A DNA stretch of 64,000 nucleotides from contig OX327697.1 of assembly GCA_946807835.1 (NCBI GenBank), forward strand, positions 20,532,001-20,596,000. Reading direction: 5' to 3'. Shown piece by piece: positions 12,171 through 23,855 of the stretch; the stretch's first letter is position 1; the number at the start of each line of letters is the position of its first letter. Under the pieces are notes generated by a model, which searched no databases, was not told the DNA's origin, and saw only the letters and a program-made list of their open reading frames with translations. The stretch is from Ailanthus altissimus (Eukaryota > Streptophyta > Magnoliopsida > Sapindales > Simaroubaceae). The position numbers were made by a program, and so were the translations under genes.

Positions 12171-14115
12171 GTTAATGAGGACCACCACTGTGTGGGTCTA
12201 GAAGTAGGGTCATAAAATTTTTCTCAACATGACCAGCATGAGTTAGCTTCTTCGTTAAGGGATATAAGCTCTTAGGGTTAGTGAATGCTTTGCTAGCAAA
12301 ATAATCTAACCTCTGACCTCCCTTTTCTTCTTTCACCAGAATCGAACTTACTATGTACGTAGAGACGTCTAGATTTATGAATAGTAAATTCTTGCTCTTA
12401 ATATAACGAGGTTAATAAGCTAGGCCAAATAAGATTTAAGTTGCTGAATGACCTCTTTACACTTGGAGTCCACCTCATCCTTTCTATCTTTTTTAGTGCT
12501 TGAAAAAATTCAAAAATATTTATTAGCAGCTTTTAAGATAAACCTATTGAGGGTGGAAACTCTGCTTATTAGCCTCAGGATTTCTTTTACTAATTTAAGT
12601 GATTTCATCTCTATGATTGCTCTGAATTTAACGAGGTTGGCTTTAATTCCCCTTTAGCTTATCATGAACCACATGTATTTACCTAGTTCAACTTTATATT
12701 GTACTCCTTTAGGATTTAGAATGTCTTCTTTAGATCTTTGACATAGTTCTCGGGCATTATTGACTTAGGTATCATATGATCCACATAGATTTTCACACTT
12801 TTCCTAATTAAAGGCTTGAATAATTTGTTAATAAGCCTATAATAGGTGGCTCAAATATTTTTTTTAAACCGAACGACAGAACTTTGTAGTAGTATATGCT
12901 TTGGTGGGTGATGAACGAGTTCTTCTCCTAATCGGAAGAAAACATCCTAATTTGATTGTATTATGAGAATGAATACATGAAGCTAAGAAAGGTATAAGTA
13001 GCCATTGAGTTCATTAGCTAGTCAATATTTGGTAAGAGAAAGCTATCATTCAGATTAATGAAATCTACACACATTTTCCACTTCTGATGGCCTTTTTTTA
13101 TCATCACTACATTTGCTAGCCATTTAAAGTAATAGACTTCTCTGATAAATCATAATATTAATAGCTTCTCGACCTTCACTACTATAACTTTATTCTTTTT
13201 CTGATCACCTCTTTTGCTTTATAAGCTTGAAAGATGAGCTAACCACTAGTAGATGAGAGACTAACAATGGGTCTTACTTGACATATCCACATGTAACTAC
13301 GTGACCATGTTTGAGAATTTTGTAAACATAGAACTTAAACCATCTTTTATCTCTTGCTCCAGACTTAGACTTGATCTTCACAATCTTCTCGAAGAAGTCT
13401 ATTTTAATTGGACATTAATCAACAACTCCACTGGAGCTATGGACTTTAGCTTATTTTCTCCCCTCAGGTCTATCAAGGAGATACAAAATGTCCTTTTTAT
13501 TGAGATCATGTAACAGTTCTTCACTATTTTCTAATTCCCAAAAATTACACTTACTCCATTTCTGAATGGGACTGTAACTTCAAGTAATAGATAGACATGG
13601 CCACATTGGAGTTTTTTTATGAAAGGTCATCTCATTAGAATTTTATAGAACAACGTTTGCTTAATTATCACAAAATTCACCATCATTGTCTTTACATAGG
13701 GCCTTTTCCTGAGGGAAATGGATTGGTGACCATCCCCAGCAGCATTACGCAACCATCCCTAAAATTGTAGAGTGGTGTATGCATCATTTTCACCGTCAAA
13801 TATTTAATGTATGGGGTTGTTTAAGGCCTCTTTGAAAATTATATCCACTAAACTCCCAGGATCGATGAATACCTTGTTGATGTCAGTTCCTACCACTTAT
13901 ACTATGACCATAAATACGTCGTCATGTAGATAATTAACTTCTCAAGGATCCTCATCGGTAAACATGATGGGCACTATCTATACTCAGAGCTTCTTGGTAG
14001 TTAAGATGTTGCACGTCACCTAATGTCCTACAATGAAATACCGAGAGTAATTCTTTCTTTATCTGTTAAAGTCTTCAGCCAATATAGGATCCCCAATGAT
14101 TATTATGGCCATTTC
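12171..14115 (-). pseudogene. Tat-type protease and reverse transcriptase
   Basis: At about 13.7-13.95 kb the minus strand gives VFIDPGSLVDIIF, corresponding to the aspartic protease active site of Tat elements (usually V-D-G-G-S-S-V-D-I; here Gly is replaced by Pro). At about 12.65-13.15 kb it gives the RT series WLANVVMIKK, KMCVDFINLND, YNQIRM, SFITHQSIYYYKVLSFGLKN, YVDHMIPKS (YVDD changed to YVDH) and a K-L-N end. Stops and frameshifts are frequent. A-outer interrupts it on the right (target ATTTC). Confidence 0.8.
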
Positions 14116-17100
14116 TGTTAGGGTCGGTGCTTACGTGCCATCCCTGAATATACATATAATTGTATATTTATACAAGTGTACATTCTTATTAAATCGCTAA
14201 TACCCATTAATATGATATTATGCATGTAACGCTACAGACATTGTACGATCTAAAGGATTTCAATTCAGATCATATCTAAAGGAGTTTAGATAAGGGCTCA
14301 TAGTTAGCCAAGCTAAGAGATATAAATGCTAAATGTTAGCACAGCTAAGTGTTGGCTGATTATAATACTCAGCAGATCCAAGAGTTGGAGCCTTGTCTGT
14401 AATGGGACATAGACTCGGGAATATACTAGTAACTGCATAGTTGCAATCGGGTGCCAAGAAATGCTAGTTGTGCAAGTATGTTCTCGAATAATTGTCCCTG
14501 ATCTATTTCTACCGATGCGGGTCTATCGGTGGATATCTTTATATATAGATCAGCATATGTTGTACCTATAGGTATAGATGATTGTTCCTAGCTAACCGTG
14601 AGCTTGGAGCTCGTATTGACATATGGGTATCCAGTTAGGACTGGATATGGGACAGACTCACGAGGGCCTCCGATAAACACCCTATGTAAGACATCAACGA
14701 AGGATCCTTTCGAGTTGAGTAATATACGTAGTCCTTTGACCTGAGTGCCATGGTGGGCTTGTAAGTGATCCACCATACTTTGGTTTCACACATGTCACAG
14801 ACCTTTCATGGTGTGACCGCTGGGTGCCGCTGGGTATGGTTCGATGCTTATGGAGTTCGGTGTGTACATATATGGGATCCGTTAGCTCGCATAGGGAGTT
14901 CGATATCCAGATACTTCAAGACTGTATCTTGAAAAGTCTTGTAGCCACAAGCATTAATCCCAGAAAAGAGTTCCGCCAGGGTAAAATAATATGGCAAAAG
15001 AGTTTGCATATATTGTTCAGTGAGATACGAGCCTGGAGATAAGACATGGATGAGTATTAGGGGAATTGATGGTGATAATCTATATTCCCGCACATCCAGG
15101 ATATCATGACGGAAGGAATATACGTATGTGTTGTAACCTCAACTTGCATGGTTTAACGTGCTCATTTGTATATCCATGATCTGTGCGTGGGGCATTGCTC
15201 ACGGACTCATGGAATAGTTCCATTTGACAAATCGGGCGTAGGACCTAGGGAGTCCCACAATATAGAGTGTACTCGTTGTGCACTAGGGCAGTGTGCCAGA
15301 TTAAATTGTTTAATCCAGCAATATTCAGCACTACCACAGAAATGCGTACGTGTCTGTATTTAAGTGTTAAATATAACAATTAATCAATAATTGTTATTTA
15401 CTAATTGTATAAGGACACATGGCGTATTGTGGACCCTCAGTTGAGTTTACCCAAGTGTGGAATTTGGTGGGACCTACTGTTGGGATTTGTGCTTACGTGT
15501 CATCCCTTTTGTGTATAAATATTTGCTTTATGTTTATACAATTATGATTTCAATATATCACTAATTATTTTATATACAAATATGGTAAGATGCTTGTAAC
15601 GTTTTAGATATTATATGATCTGAAAGAGTTCAGATCTGATCTAAAGGAGTTTAGATCAGAACTAAGAGTTAGTAATGCTAAAATATATAAATGCTAAAAG
15701 ATAGCACTGATAAGAGTTATCAGGTTATAAGAGTTAGCAAAATCTAAAGAGTTAGAGCTTTGTCTGAAATAGGACAAAGACCTAAGAATATATTAGTAAT
15801 GACGTAGTTGCAATCAGTTGCAAATGGTGCTAAGAAATATTGTTATGCAAATATGTTCTTAAACTTAATGTTCCTGATCTATCTTCACTAATGCGGGTCT
15901 ATTAGTGAAGACCTTAATAAATATAGATCAGTGTATGTCTATATCTGGATAGTCCAGATGGTTAGTCTTAGCAGACTATGAGTTTAGTGAAAACTCGTAT
16001 AGAGATACAAGTATTCAGTAAGGACTGAATATTGAACAGACTCACAAAGATCTCCAATAGACATCCCATAAAGCCGTCAATGGAGGATCTTTCGAGTTGA
16101 GTAGTATTCATGGTCCTTAGACCTGAGTGCCACGGTGGACTTGTGAGTGATCCATCATACTTTGGTTCCACACATGTCAGATACCTTTTATGGTCTGACC
16201 GCTGGGTGTCGCTGGGTATGGTCCGATGCTCATGAAGTCCGGTGTGTACAGATATGGAATCCATCAACTCAATTGGGTGAGTAAAATATCCTGTAACTCC
16301 AAGGTTGTATTTCAGAAAGTCTTATGGCCATAAGCAGATATATCCAAGAATTAATTTTATTCTCGGAAAAATAATATCGAAAAAGTGTTTACGGATATTA
16401 TTTATTGAAATACAAATCTAGAGATAAGTTTATGGTTGAGCACATGGAGACTTGACGGTGTTGATCTATATCTCCGCTCTTCTAGGATATTTATGATGGA
16501 AGGATTATACGAATATGTTATAACCTTAACTTGTATGGTCTAATGTGCCGTTTTGTAATATCTGTAACATGTGTGTGGGACATTGTTCACGGACGTGTGA
16601 AATAGTTTCATATGACAAATCAGGCATGGACCTACAGAGTCTCACAATATGAAGTGTACTCGTTGTGCACTAGGGCGGTAAATTGGATTGAACAATTAAT
16701 CCAACAATTTTCAGCAAAATGAAAAATGTTTCAAGATTCCTTTTATTATTCACTTGTCAATAATTGAAGGTAAAACACATTATTGATTTACAAGAGTTGT
16801 TAACTAATACGAAATTGACAAGTGACATAATCTTGCTCCATATATAATTTACCATGTATTTACCTATTTACCTTACTTGGTAAATATTTATATGGTAAAT
16901 GTAAATATTCAAAATAGTTTTGAATTATTAATATTTTATATATTAATCAAATTATTATTATTAATTGGAATAAGTGGCAAACACCATTTACTAATGGAGA
17001 ATGCACTTGTTATTAATAATAAGGAAAGTTTACCACTTAGTAATTCTTAAATGATGCACTAAGGAAGTGGTAAAACCACTTAACATTGATTAAATGCCAT

Positions 17101-18623
17101 TTACTCTCTAGAAATTGATTCAATTGGTTGAATCAAATTGGTGAGTGAAAAATATGATAGATTAATGTTTGTAATGGCAAACATGGTTAAGTGGTGGTGG
17201 AGCACTAAGAGAAATCATTCTTTGCACTTAAGAAAGAATTGAAAGAGTTCAATTTGTGCAAGAAAGAGTGAAATTCGTTCTAGGAGAAAGGAGAGAGAAT
17301 TGAGAGCTTTTCCTAAGTGTTTTTCTCAAAGTGTTGAGAGAAAATGCAAAGGCTTACCAAGGTGCAACATATAGAGTTGTAAAGAACTATAGAAAACACC
17401 TAAGTCTTCTCATCTCTTAGTAGTAATCATTCATAAGGATAAATTATTTTAAGTGTTAAAACAATCATTTGCTGAAAATTCAAGGCTGCCATTCTAACTT
17501 CACAATCCCACCGGATTTAGTTGTGAACTAAATTGTGCAAGAGAACACTTCAAGGTGAGCTCAACAAATTGAAGCTTGGAGTTCTTGAAGAATTGTAAAG
17601 CTACCTTCATAATTGGGTAGGTTATTTATTTACAATTCATTTTATATCATGCATGAAAAAATATATATATATGAGATATATATGTGTTTGAATGATCAAA
17701 CATGTGATTACATGCTTGAGTTTGTTATATATTGTATAACATATATGAATATTTTCGTTGCGTATTTAATTTTTGAAATTATATGCATCTAAACACATCA
17801 CACACCATATCACACAACACCTACTAGGGTAGACTTGGTAACTATTTACAAAGGGTAAAATTGTCATTTTACACTTTAATTATTTAATAGTTAAATAATC
17901 AAAATATCTCTCATTATAATATATTATTATATTATATTATATAATATTTTATTTTTGGTGCCATATAGTTGGTACCTATTATGTTTATTATATTATTATT
18001 TTTATAATATAATATATTGTATTATTATTTTATTAATATTATTATTATTATTATATTATATATATATATATAAAGAGAAAGAGAGAAAGATGAGTTTTTG
18101 TGTATCTCGGCCAAATTTGGCCGAGAGAAAGAAATTGAAGAAAAGAAAGAAGGAAGAAAAAGAAGAAAAAGAAAAAAAAAGAAGAAAAAATAATAGAGAA
18201 AAATAAAATTATTTCATTTTTCTTTATAGTGTCTTAGAAGCAATTGAGAATTGTTTCAATCTCCATTTCTTATCCTTTTGGAGAAAAGGATAAAATACAC
18301 ACCGGCTATTTTGGGATTTAAGAGTTAAACTCAATGCTGCGTATAGGGCTGCTGTTCTAGCTTATCAAGCCCACCGCATTAGTGACTAGAACTGTCCACG
18401 AGTTGGTCTCTATGCGGACTCCGAGGCAATACGTGTATAACATTACACGTTAAGGTGAGTTCTCTACCTTTATTAATATATTAATATGATTAATATATTT
18501 ATTTATTGTGTTTATTGTATGTTTACATGCTTCTGCCGCGTAGAATATGTATAAGATACGTATTTTAGGCAATAGATACAATTACACATGCCTACACCCA
18601 TATGTATTAAATCCCCCCCAACA
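14116..18623 (+). mobile_element. A-outer: A-family solo LTR carrying another solo LTR
   Basis: Starts TGTTAGGGTCGGTGC, ends CCCCCAACA, flanked by exact ATTTC duplications (14111-14115 and 18624-18628). Minus the nested LTR and its duplicated target it is about 2.16 kb and matches the 5' LTR of the copia element at 51869 throughout. It contains a TATA run (about 18055-18072), a purine-rich leader and donor-like TTAAGGTGAGT at 18450-18460. Open frames within it (for example on the minus strand at 14848-15093) are conserved only as LTR sequence and look non-coding. Confidence 0.92.
15478..17819 (+). mobile_element. A': related solo LTR nested in A-outer
   Basis: Starts TGTTGGGATTTGTGC, ends CACACAACA, flanked by exact CCTAC duplications (15473-15477 and 17820-17824). 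Length 2342 bp. It shares blocks with A (gcttacgtgtcatccc, gtgccacggtggacttgtgagtgatcc-like text, cactagggc) but is clearly diverged, so it is a sister subfamily that inserted into an A LTR of the same orientation. Donor-like CAAGGTGAGC occurs near 17550. Confidence 0.92.
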
Positions 18624-19069
18624 ATTTCTTACTGACTTGAGAGCTTAGAGCCTATATTCTTGGGTTGTTGAGGCTCTTTATGTTTTTGATTTGCTCTAAA
18701 CTCCTTTAGATATTCATTTCTGATCAGCTAGTCTACTTGTTTTCTTAAACTATTGCACTATTTGGTCATATGCCTATTTGTCTCGGGTGGAATTCACACC
18801 TCTTGTCTTTGTTTCATCACACCTTTATTAATTAATTGTAATCCCTCATTTAGGGCTTCTTAAGTAATCAGTAGGTCAAAAGCTCCAAGCTAAATTACCT
18901 TCTTATGAAACCGATCCATAAATTCTCCTTTTGTTTGGCCCTACTTGATCTTTAAAAGTCATTGAGGATCTTTGGGCGACTTACATACTCCTTAGAATTA
19001 ACTTGATATATGAGGAAGTGTTATTTTGCTTCAAACTTTGGTACCACAAAAGGTTTGCCCTTTTATGTT
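18624..19069 (-). pseudogene. Tat-type gag, zinc-knuckle region
   Basis: The minus strand gives a frame with RQIGI/NRHMTK, CNSLRKQVD, LIRNEYLKEFRANQKHKEP and QQPKNIGSKLSS, which fits the segment of Tat gag after the histidine-containing motif (usually ...LK-EIE-LI--GYL-EF). In-frame stops are present. Confidence 0.7.
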
Positions 19070-20437
19070 TGATACGATAATTCTATATCTTATAATTAAG
19101 TGCAAGTATACCCTATCATATGCAAGTAATGAATGGACAAAAGAGTCGGATGTCAAACCCACAGGAATAATTTTTTCTTTTTGACCAAGTACTAAAATTA
19201 TATCTTTATAGTAATTATTCAGAAAAATCAAAATCTAAGAATGAAATTAAAAAATATATAAGTAATGACATAATATAAAGATTTGAAAGATAACAATATA
19301 GAGAAAGCCTAGGTAATGCTATCCCTCAATATATTTTTTCAATAATTAATCATCTAATATTTAATTCCCTCAGTCTTTGTCATTGATCAAGACATTATTG
19401 TATTCATAAGCCTCTCTTAAGGTTATGCAAGTATATTTTAATTTACCAAATACCTATATTCCTATAGTACTTGTAATAAATTAAGATTCATTAAGAACAA
19501 TTCTTATTGATCATACATGCCAATTATATGTATTCTTATCCTAATTTGAAACTTGCATATGCAACATTGAATGTTACTCTACAATCATGCATCAAATTAC
19601 CTAGGTCTAAATATAATAATTCCTCTTTCGAGTTTATCAAAATATTACCAATTCATTCACCATATATTGGCCAAAATATTGAAACATTAAGAACAAGTAA
19701 TTTGAATATAAAGAACTAAGTTTATTATATATTAGAAAGATATGACAATTAAACACACATATTGAGTTCAAGTATTAACTATAGAAAGAAAATTAGTTCA
19801 TGGCTACAAGAGGACAATGATAAAAATAATATTAAAAAAATATGATACAATCAATAACAAACCGATATAGACGTCGAATTACTCTTGATTGTACTACCTA
19901 AGGAACTCTTGATGCCAAAGAACGCCTTGAATTTCTCTATATAGCTGCTTCAATTATGCTCTAATTTCTCTTTAAGACTTATGTTTGTGTGTCTTGTGTC
20001 TTCTTGGATGCTTTTTGAAGGCTGGGGACGAGTGACCTTTTATAGGGATTAATTTTAGCTTAAAATCTCTAATTTTTATCGGGTCAGGAATCGCTCTATC
20101 GTTGGGGCGTTATCATGCCATCATTAGGGCACTGTATTCAAAAGCTTCTATCATTGGAGCGATGAAGACATAGTGTTAAGGCGCTAGACCATCGCTAGCA
20201 CGGTAGCTAACTAGCGTTGGGGCGATGAACTACGACTTAAACATGTCATTTTTTATTTTCTTATTTTGATCACTATTCCAGCGCTGGGGCGACAGATACA
20301 TATTTTAAAAATTTTACACTTTAATCTCTCATTCAGGTCCCTATAAATAAATAATAATGCACATAAATAACCATTTCTTCTCATAAAATACCAAGATAAA
20401 AACATGAAAAAAAAAGATGATAAATATGGCCTTATCA
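19070..20437 (-). mobile_element. B2: solo LTR of family B
   Basis: Plus strand begins TGATACGATAATTC and ends CCTTATCA, with exact ATGTT duplications (19065-19069 and 20438-20442). Length 1368 bp. Matches B1 along its length in the same orientation, including the segment with repeated short GC-richer phrases around 20090-20290 (cgttggggcg, ctagcacggtag). Confidence 0.9.
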
Positions 20438-21783
20438 ATGTTCATGTGTAATAGTTGACACATTCAGTTCTGCCTCAATCCGATAATGGCCAATAGATCT
20501 GTTACCTTATCTATATAGTGGTTTGGATTAGATATCCCTTTATACACAAGAAGGCTCGATGCTGAAGGCTATGGGCAGCTTTATATCGCTAAGCTCATTA
20601 GTAAGTGGCAATTTTTGTTCCTTTTCGGCTATCATCGACGAAGGTGGTTTTCACTGCTCCATACCCTTAATGAGCTCTTATATCCTCTATTTCAGCTCTT
20701 TAACCTTTTCTTCCAAGGCTATTTCTCTAGGTGTCACTTCCCTCGATTTATCTCCGCCCATGTTCTCTTCTCTAACTTTATGCTTTGCTGATAAAATTTG
20801 TTAGGCGTTATGCTCTTCTAACTCATCCTCGTTTATTCCATCTTTAGTATTTCTCCTTATTCTTGTTGAGTCTCTAACCTACGATTTTGTTGATGCTTGG
20901 TAATCATATTTTTAGTGTGACGCCTCTCCTTGTATCCTCTTTCCCCCTTACTTTGTGAGTATATCGGTGGGTGTGCTAGTTGCATCAATTAGTGCCCAGG
21001 TGTGGTGCCTAAAGTAGAACCTAAGCGCCGTAGGGCCCAAACGGGCACCCCAGCGCAACGGTGACAAGGGCTAGGCACCGTAACGCCCAGCCCGAGAAAT
21101 AGTTTCCCATTTTGAATCAACTTGTTTCGTTTCTCACTTACTCCAGGATTCCTTAATACGACTCCCACACATTTATGATAAACCTAAGACATCCTAAAAC
21201 TGTATAAGGTGTGGGTTCTAAAGATTGGATGGTCCTCCCCTATTGATCAACTGCTCTTTGAGGTTCCTAACGTCCCTCTAATCTCATATGGTTATTTAGT
21301 ACTTTTAAAAGCAAATTTCTTAACTGTCTTTTTTTGCTAGGTTCTTAGCTGTCTTTTTTCGCTTCTTTCAACTCCCTCTCCAATTCTTGCCTCCACATAA
21401 GGCCAGCTTGCGTCTCCTTATAGTGTTCTGTATTTTCCTCCATAACCCTAATGGTGCTCCTTTATTTGGATTTGCCTAATCAAGATTTTTTTGTTATGGC
21501 TTGGTTTAGTTCGTGGTCCCGATTCATCTTAGACAGGGTGATCATTTTATCTAAGTTGAAGGGATTGGCCTTCATGACTTTTTGTACTGTCCTTACCGCC
21601 AACACCTAGCTATTGATTGTGAGAATCAAATGGATGCTTTAGTCATAAGCAAAATTTGTATGCTTTGAGAATAGTCACTCGACCTTCAATATTGAAATAA
21701 GTTGATCTCCCAAGCGCTCTTTAACTTCTAAGACCAGTCCATGCACCCATAAAAGTCAATTAGGCTACATCAGTAGTTATCTT
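20438..21783 (-). pseudogene. Tat-type gag amino-terminal region and leader
   Basis: The minus strand from about 20.82 to 20.45 kb carries a Glu/Lys-rich gag-like frame (EENMGGDKSREV, ALEEKVKELK, KEQKLPLTNELSDIKLP, with stops). The last block resembles the start of the Tat capsid region. Further right the coding signal fades. The segment at about 20995-21090 is unusually GC-rich for the window. Assignment is by collinearity plus these weak motifs. Confidence 0.5.
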
Positions 21784-22446
21784 TGACAATAATCCTTCGA
21801 TACTAAGTTAGCAATGAAGTTTTTAAGGAAAAAAGACTACAAAAAAATAATAGGTTCTAAAATAGGCTTACATTCTCTCTACTTTTTACTCTTTTAGAGA
21901 GGGTTTCATTCTTAAAAAATTCTCTCCTTTTTTAAGAAATATATTTTTCTTTATATAACCTTCCTTAATTGCTTTTGTCATTTAAGTCATTTAAGGAGTA
22001 AGATATGTTCTTATATCCTAGGAGTGAATTATTTTTTAGATTCTAGGAATAGAATATATCTAAAATCTTTGAGATGAAATATACTCGAAGTTGTAAGAAA
22101 TAGAATATATCTAAAATCTTTGAGATGAAATATGCTCAAAGTTGTAAGAGTAAAGGGTTATCCTGTCATAGGATTAGTCCTTGGTGGAAGGTGAGAATGA
22201 GATTGATTAATTTAAGATACCAAAAATAGTCATTTTTTTATGTTGACCAAGCTCCTTAATTCCTTATGGACCTGAGGCCCCCAAGTCTTGCACAGAGGTA
22301 TTTTAACTTGGGCTCAAGGTAAGATAGGCCTCAAGAAATTGGGCTCAACACCAAACTTTAAGATTTGGAACTTTGGGGTGGAGTTTCTAGAGAATGGGCC
22401 TCCCTCTTGGTGGTCTGGGCCTCGGTGGAGGCACTTATTGGCAACA
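21784..22446 (-). mobile_element. Putative 5' LTR of the Tat element
   Basis: On the minus strand this stretch could begin TGTTGCC (22446) and end TTGTCA (21784). It has a clear TATA-like GGTTATATAAAG at 21949-21960 (sense) followed by an A/G-rich leader, and a 51-bp direct duplication upstream of it (22048-22149). I could not confirm a primer-binding site, and no matching 3' LTR remains near 2.2 kb, so the boundaries are inferences. Confidence 0.35.
22048..22149. repeat. 51-bp direct duplication
   Basis: Two adjacent units (22048-22098 and 22099-22149), each aatagaatatatctaaaatc-like and ending aagttgtaag, with two or three differences. They lie upstream of the TATA-like site of the putative Tat LTR (on its sense strand), where U3 enhancer repeats would be expected. 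Confidence 0.9.
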
Positions 22447-22742
22447 TATTGATTAGTTTTTTTAATTATTAAAATATCTCATAATTTAATTCTTATAGAA
22501 TCATTATAAGGTCTATTTGATATTAAGTTATATTTGCTAGAGAATAAAGCACTAATTATGAGATGTAGATAAGTAAATATTTAGTAAATACCTAACTGTA
22601 AAATAAAAGTTGTAGTTTCTAAACATTTTAGTTGTATTTGAAAGTATAACAAAAACACCTCTATATTAAATAGACCCTAAAATTGTTATAACTCATCTAA
22701 GTACCTACTATTATAATAGACACACACACGCGCGCGCGCGCG

Positions 22743-22782
<40 letters not shown>

Positions 22783-23100
22783 GCAACTTATGAGAAAAGA
22801 GAAATCTACTATCTTTCATCTATCAATACAAAGTTAAGGAAAAAAGACCATGACAAAAATAGAAGGCCGTATGCTATCATCGGATCAATACTCATTTGAC
22901 TCTGTGTACCGTGCTGTCAGCCTATTTCATGCCAAATTTCTCTCGTGCTTTTACACATCTATATTTGACGAGATTTCTAATTACTACCAAATTTGCGTTA
23001 TCTAACCCAAACTATTTAATTCTATGATATTGCCATTAGAATGGTTGTATGCCTATAACATTAAATGTGTGAATATATATATATATATATATATATAAGA
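22447..23100. other. AT-rich spacer between the repeat stack and gene 1
   Basis: No coding or transposon protein signal was found. It holds the compound dinucleotide tract at 22720-22782 and an (AT)n run at about 23073-23097. The sequence around 22450-22700 is AT-rich without recognisable structure. Confidence 0.6.
22720..22782. repeat. Compound (CA)n(CG)n(CA)n(TA)n tract
   Basis: 63 consecutive bases alternate purine and pyrimidine without a break, passing from CA to CG to CA to TA repeats. The central CG run has about ten units. This is the classic composition for left-handed DNA under torsion. Confidence 0.97.
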
Positions 23101-23797
23101 AAACCTGAAAAATTTATAGAAGAAGCAAAGCATGCAATGGTTTAATGTTCTTCTGACATCAATACTGTATAATACACTCCAACTCAACTTCAAACAGAAA
23201 AGAAAGTATTTGCAAATTCTGTGATGAGAACATGATTCAACGGTAGTAAGAAATGAAATGAGATATCACACACACCAAAGATATCATAATAAAAACATAC
23301 CAAAGATATCATAATAAACGAAAGAAGAACATCATATTACAATTTGCGCAGAACATTGAACACAAATCTCTCAAAAACCTAAAACCTCAGCAGACTTGAT
23401 GAGGCTTGATCCTTGTTAACTTTTTTCTGGCTTAGAAGCTCGCCAATTGATGACTTCATATTGAGATCCAACTTATAAATTGAACAGTAATACAGCCAAA
23501 AAAAAAACTGTGGACAAAGATACTAGCTAAGAATGCTCACTTCTTATACTTCACGCCATGCTCAAAATCTTGGATGAGTCTTCTGAACAAGCTATAGCGA
23601 CAAAACTACAAAATGAATGCAAACGTAATAGCAACTTTCTCAACTTGGTTTCGTCCTATATTATGTACTCCCAAAGCACACAACAAATGAATTCAATGAT
23701 AGAACTGACGACCTACTGTATTATATACTTAACTCGTTACAAAACTTGTTTCTCCCACACAGCCGCAACCATGGAATTTCCTGCTTTGCCAAATCCA
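23101..23797 (-). other. Probable 3' UTR and downstream flank of gene 1
   Basis: Follows the stop codon of the minus-strand gene. It carries a duplicate of the last coding segment (see separate entry) and a 25-bp-period repeat of ACCAAAGATATCATAATAAA at 23274-23293 and 23299-23318. TTATTAT-like text on the sense strand and scattered AATAAA-like hexamers could serve polyadenylation, but the exact 3' end cannot be placed. Confidence 0.5.
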
Positions 23798-23855
23798 TTA
23801 CAAAAGTTGTTTCTCCCACCCCCACGGAATTCCTGCTTTGCTAAATCCATTACGG
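23745..23855 (-). repeat. About 55-bp tandem duplication across the stop codon
   Basis: Plus-strand units: about 23740-23800 (acaaaacttgtttctcccac ... ggaatttcctgctttgccaa atccatt) and about 23801-23855 (acaaaagttgtttctcccac ... ggaattcctgctttgctaaa tccatt). The right-hand unit is the coding end of gene 1; the left-hand unit lies just after the stop. They differ by a few substitutions and short indels. Confidence 0.9.

Larger units (their letters stand above)
2196..22446 (-). mobile_element. Composite: decayed Tat-type Ty3-gypsy element split by nested LTRs
   Basis: Reading the minus strand from right to left gives putative LTR, gag, protease, RT, RNase H and integrase, the Ty3-gypsy order. 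The pieces are collinear and separated only by LTR insertions (C1 with D1 inside, B1, B3, D2, A-outer with A' inside, and B2), most flanked by exact 5-bp duplications. Removing the insertions leaves roughly 6 kb, a plausible gag-pol size. The lineage call rests on Tat-like blocks: the gag segment LIRNEYLKEF, the protease VFIDPGSLVDIIF, and RT blocks WLANVVMIKKGHQKWKMCVD and FSFS-YNQIRM. No open frame is long enough to encode an active enzyme. Confidence 0.75.

Noticed and set aside
14848..15093. Open frames on both strands in the A LTR, recurring at 33288-33470 and 33554-33781
   Set aside because: They recur only because the LTR recurs. No protein family resemblance and frames differ in length between copies.
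17955..18206. Lys/Glu-rich open frame ending in a basic run
   Set aside because: It is the TATA and GA-rich leader of the A LTR translated; low complexity explains it.
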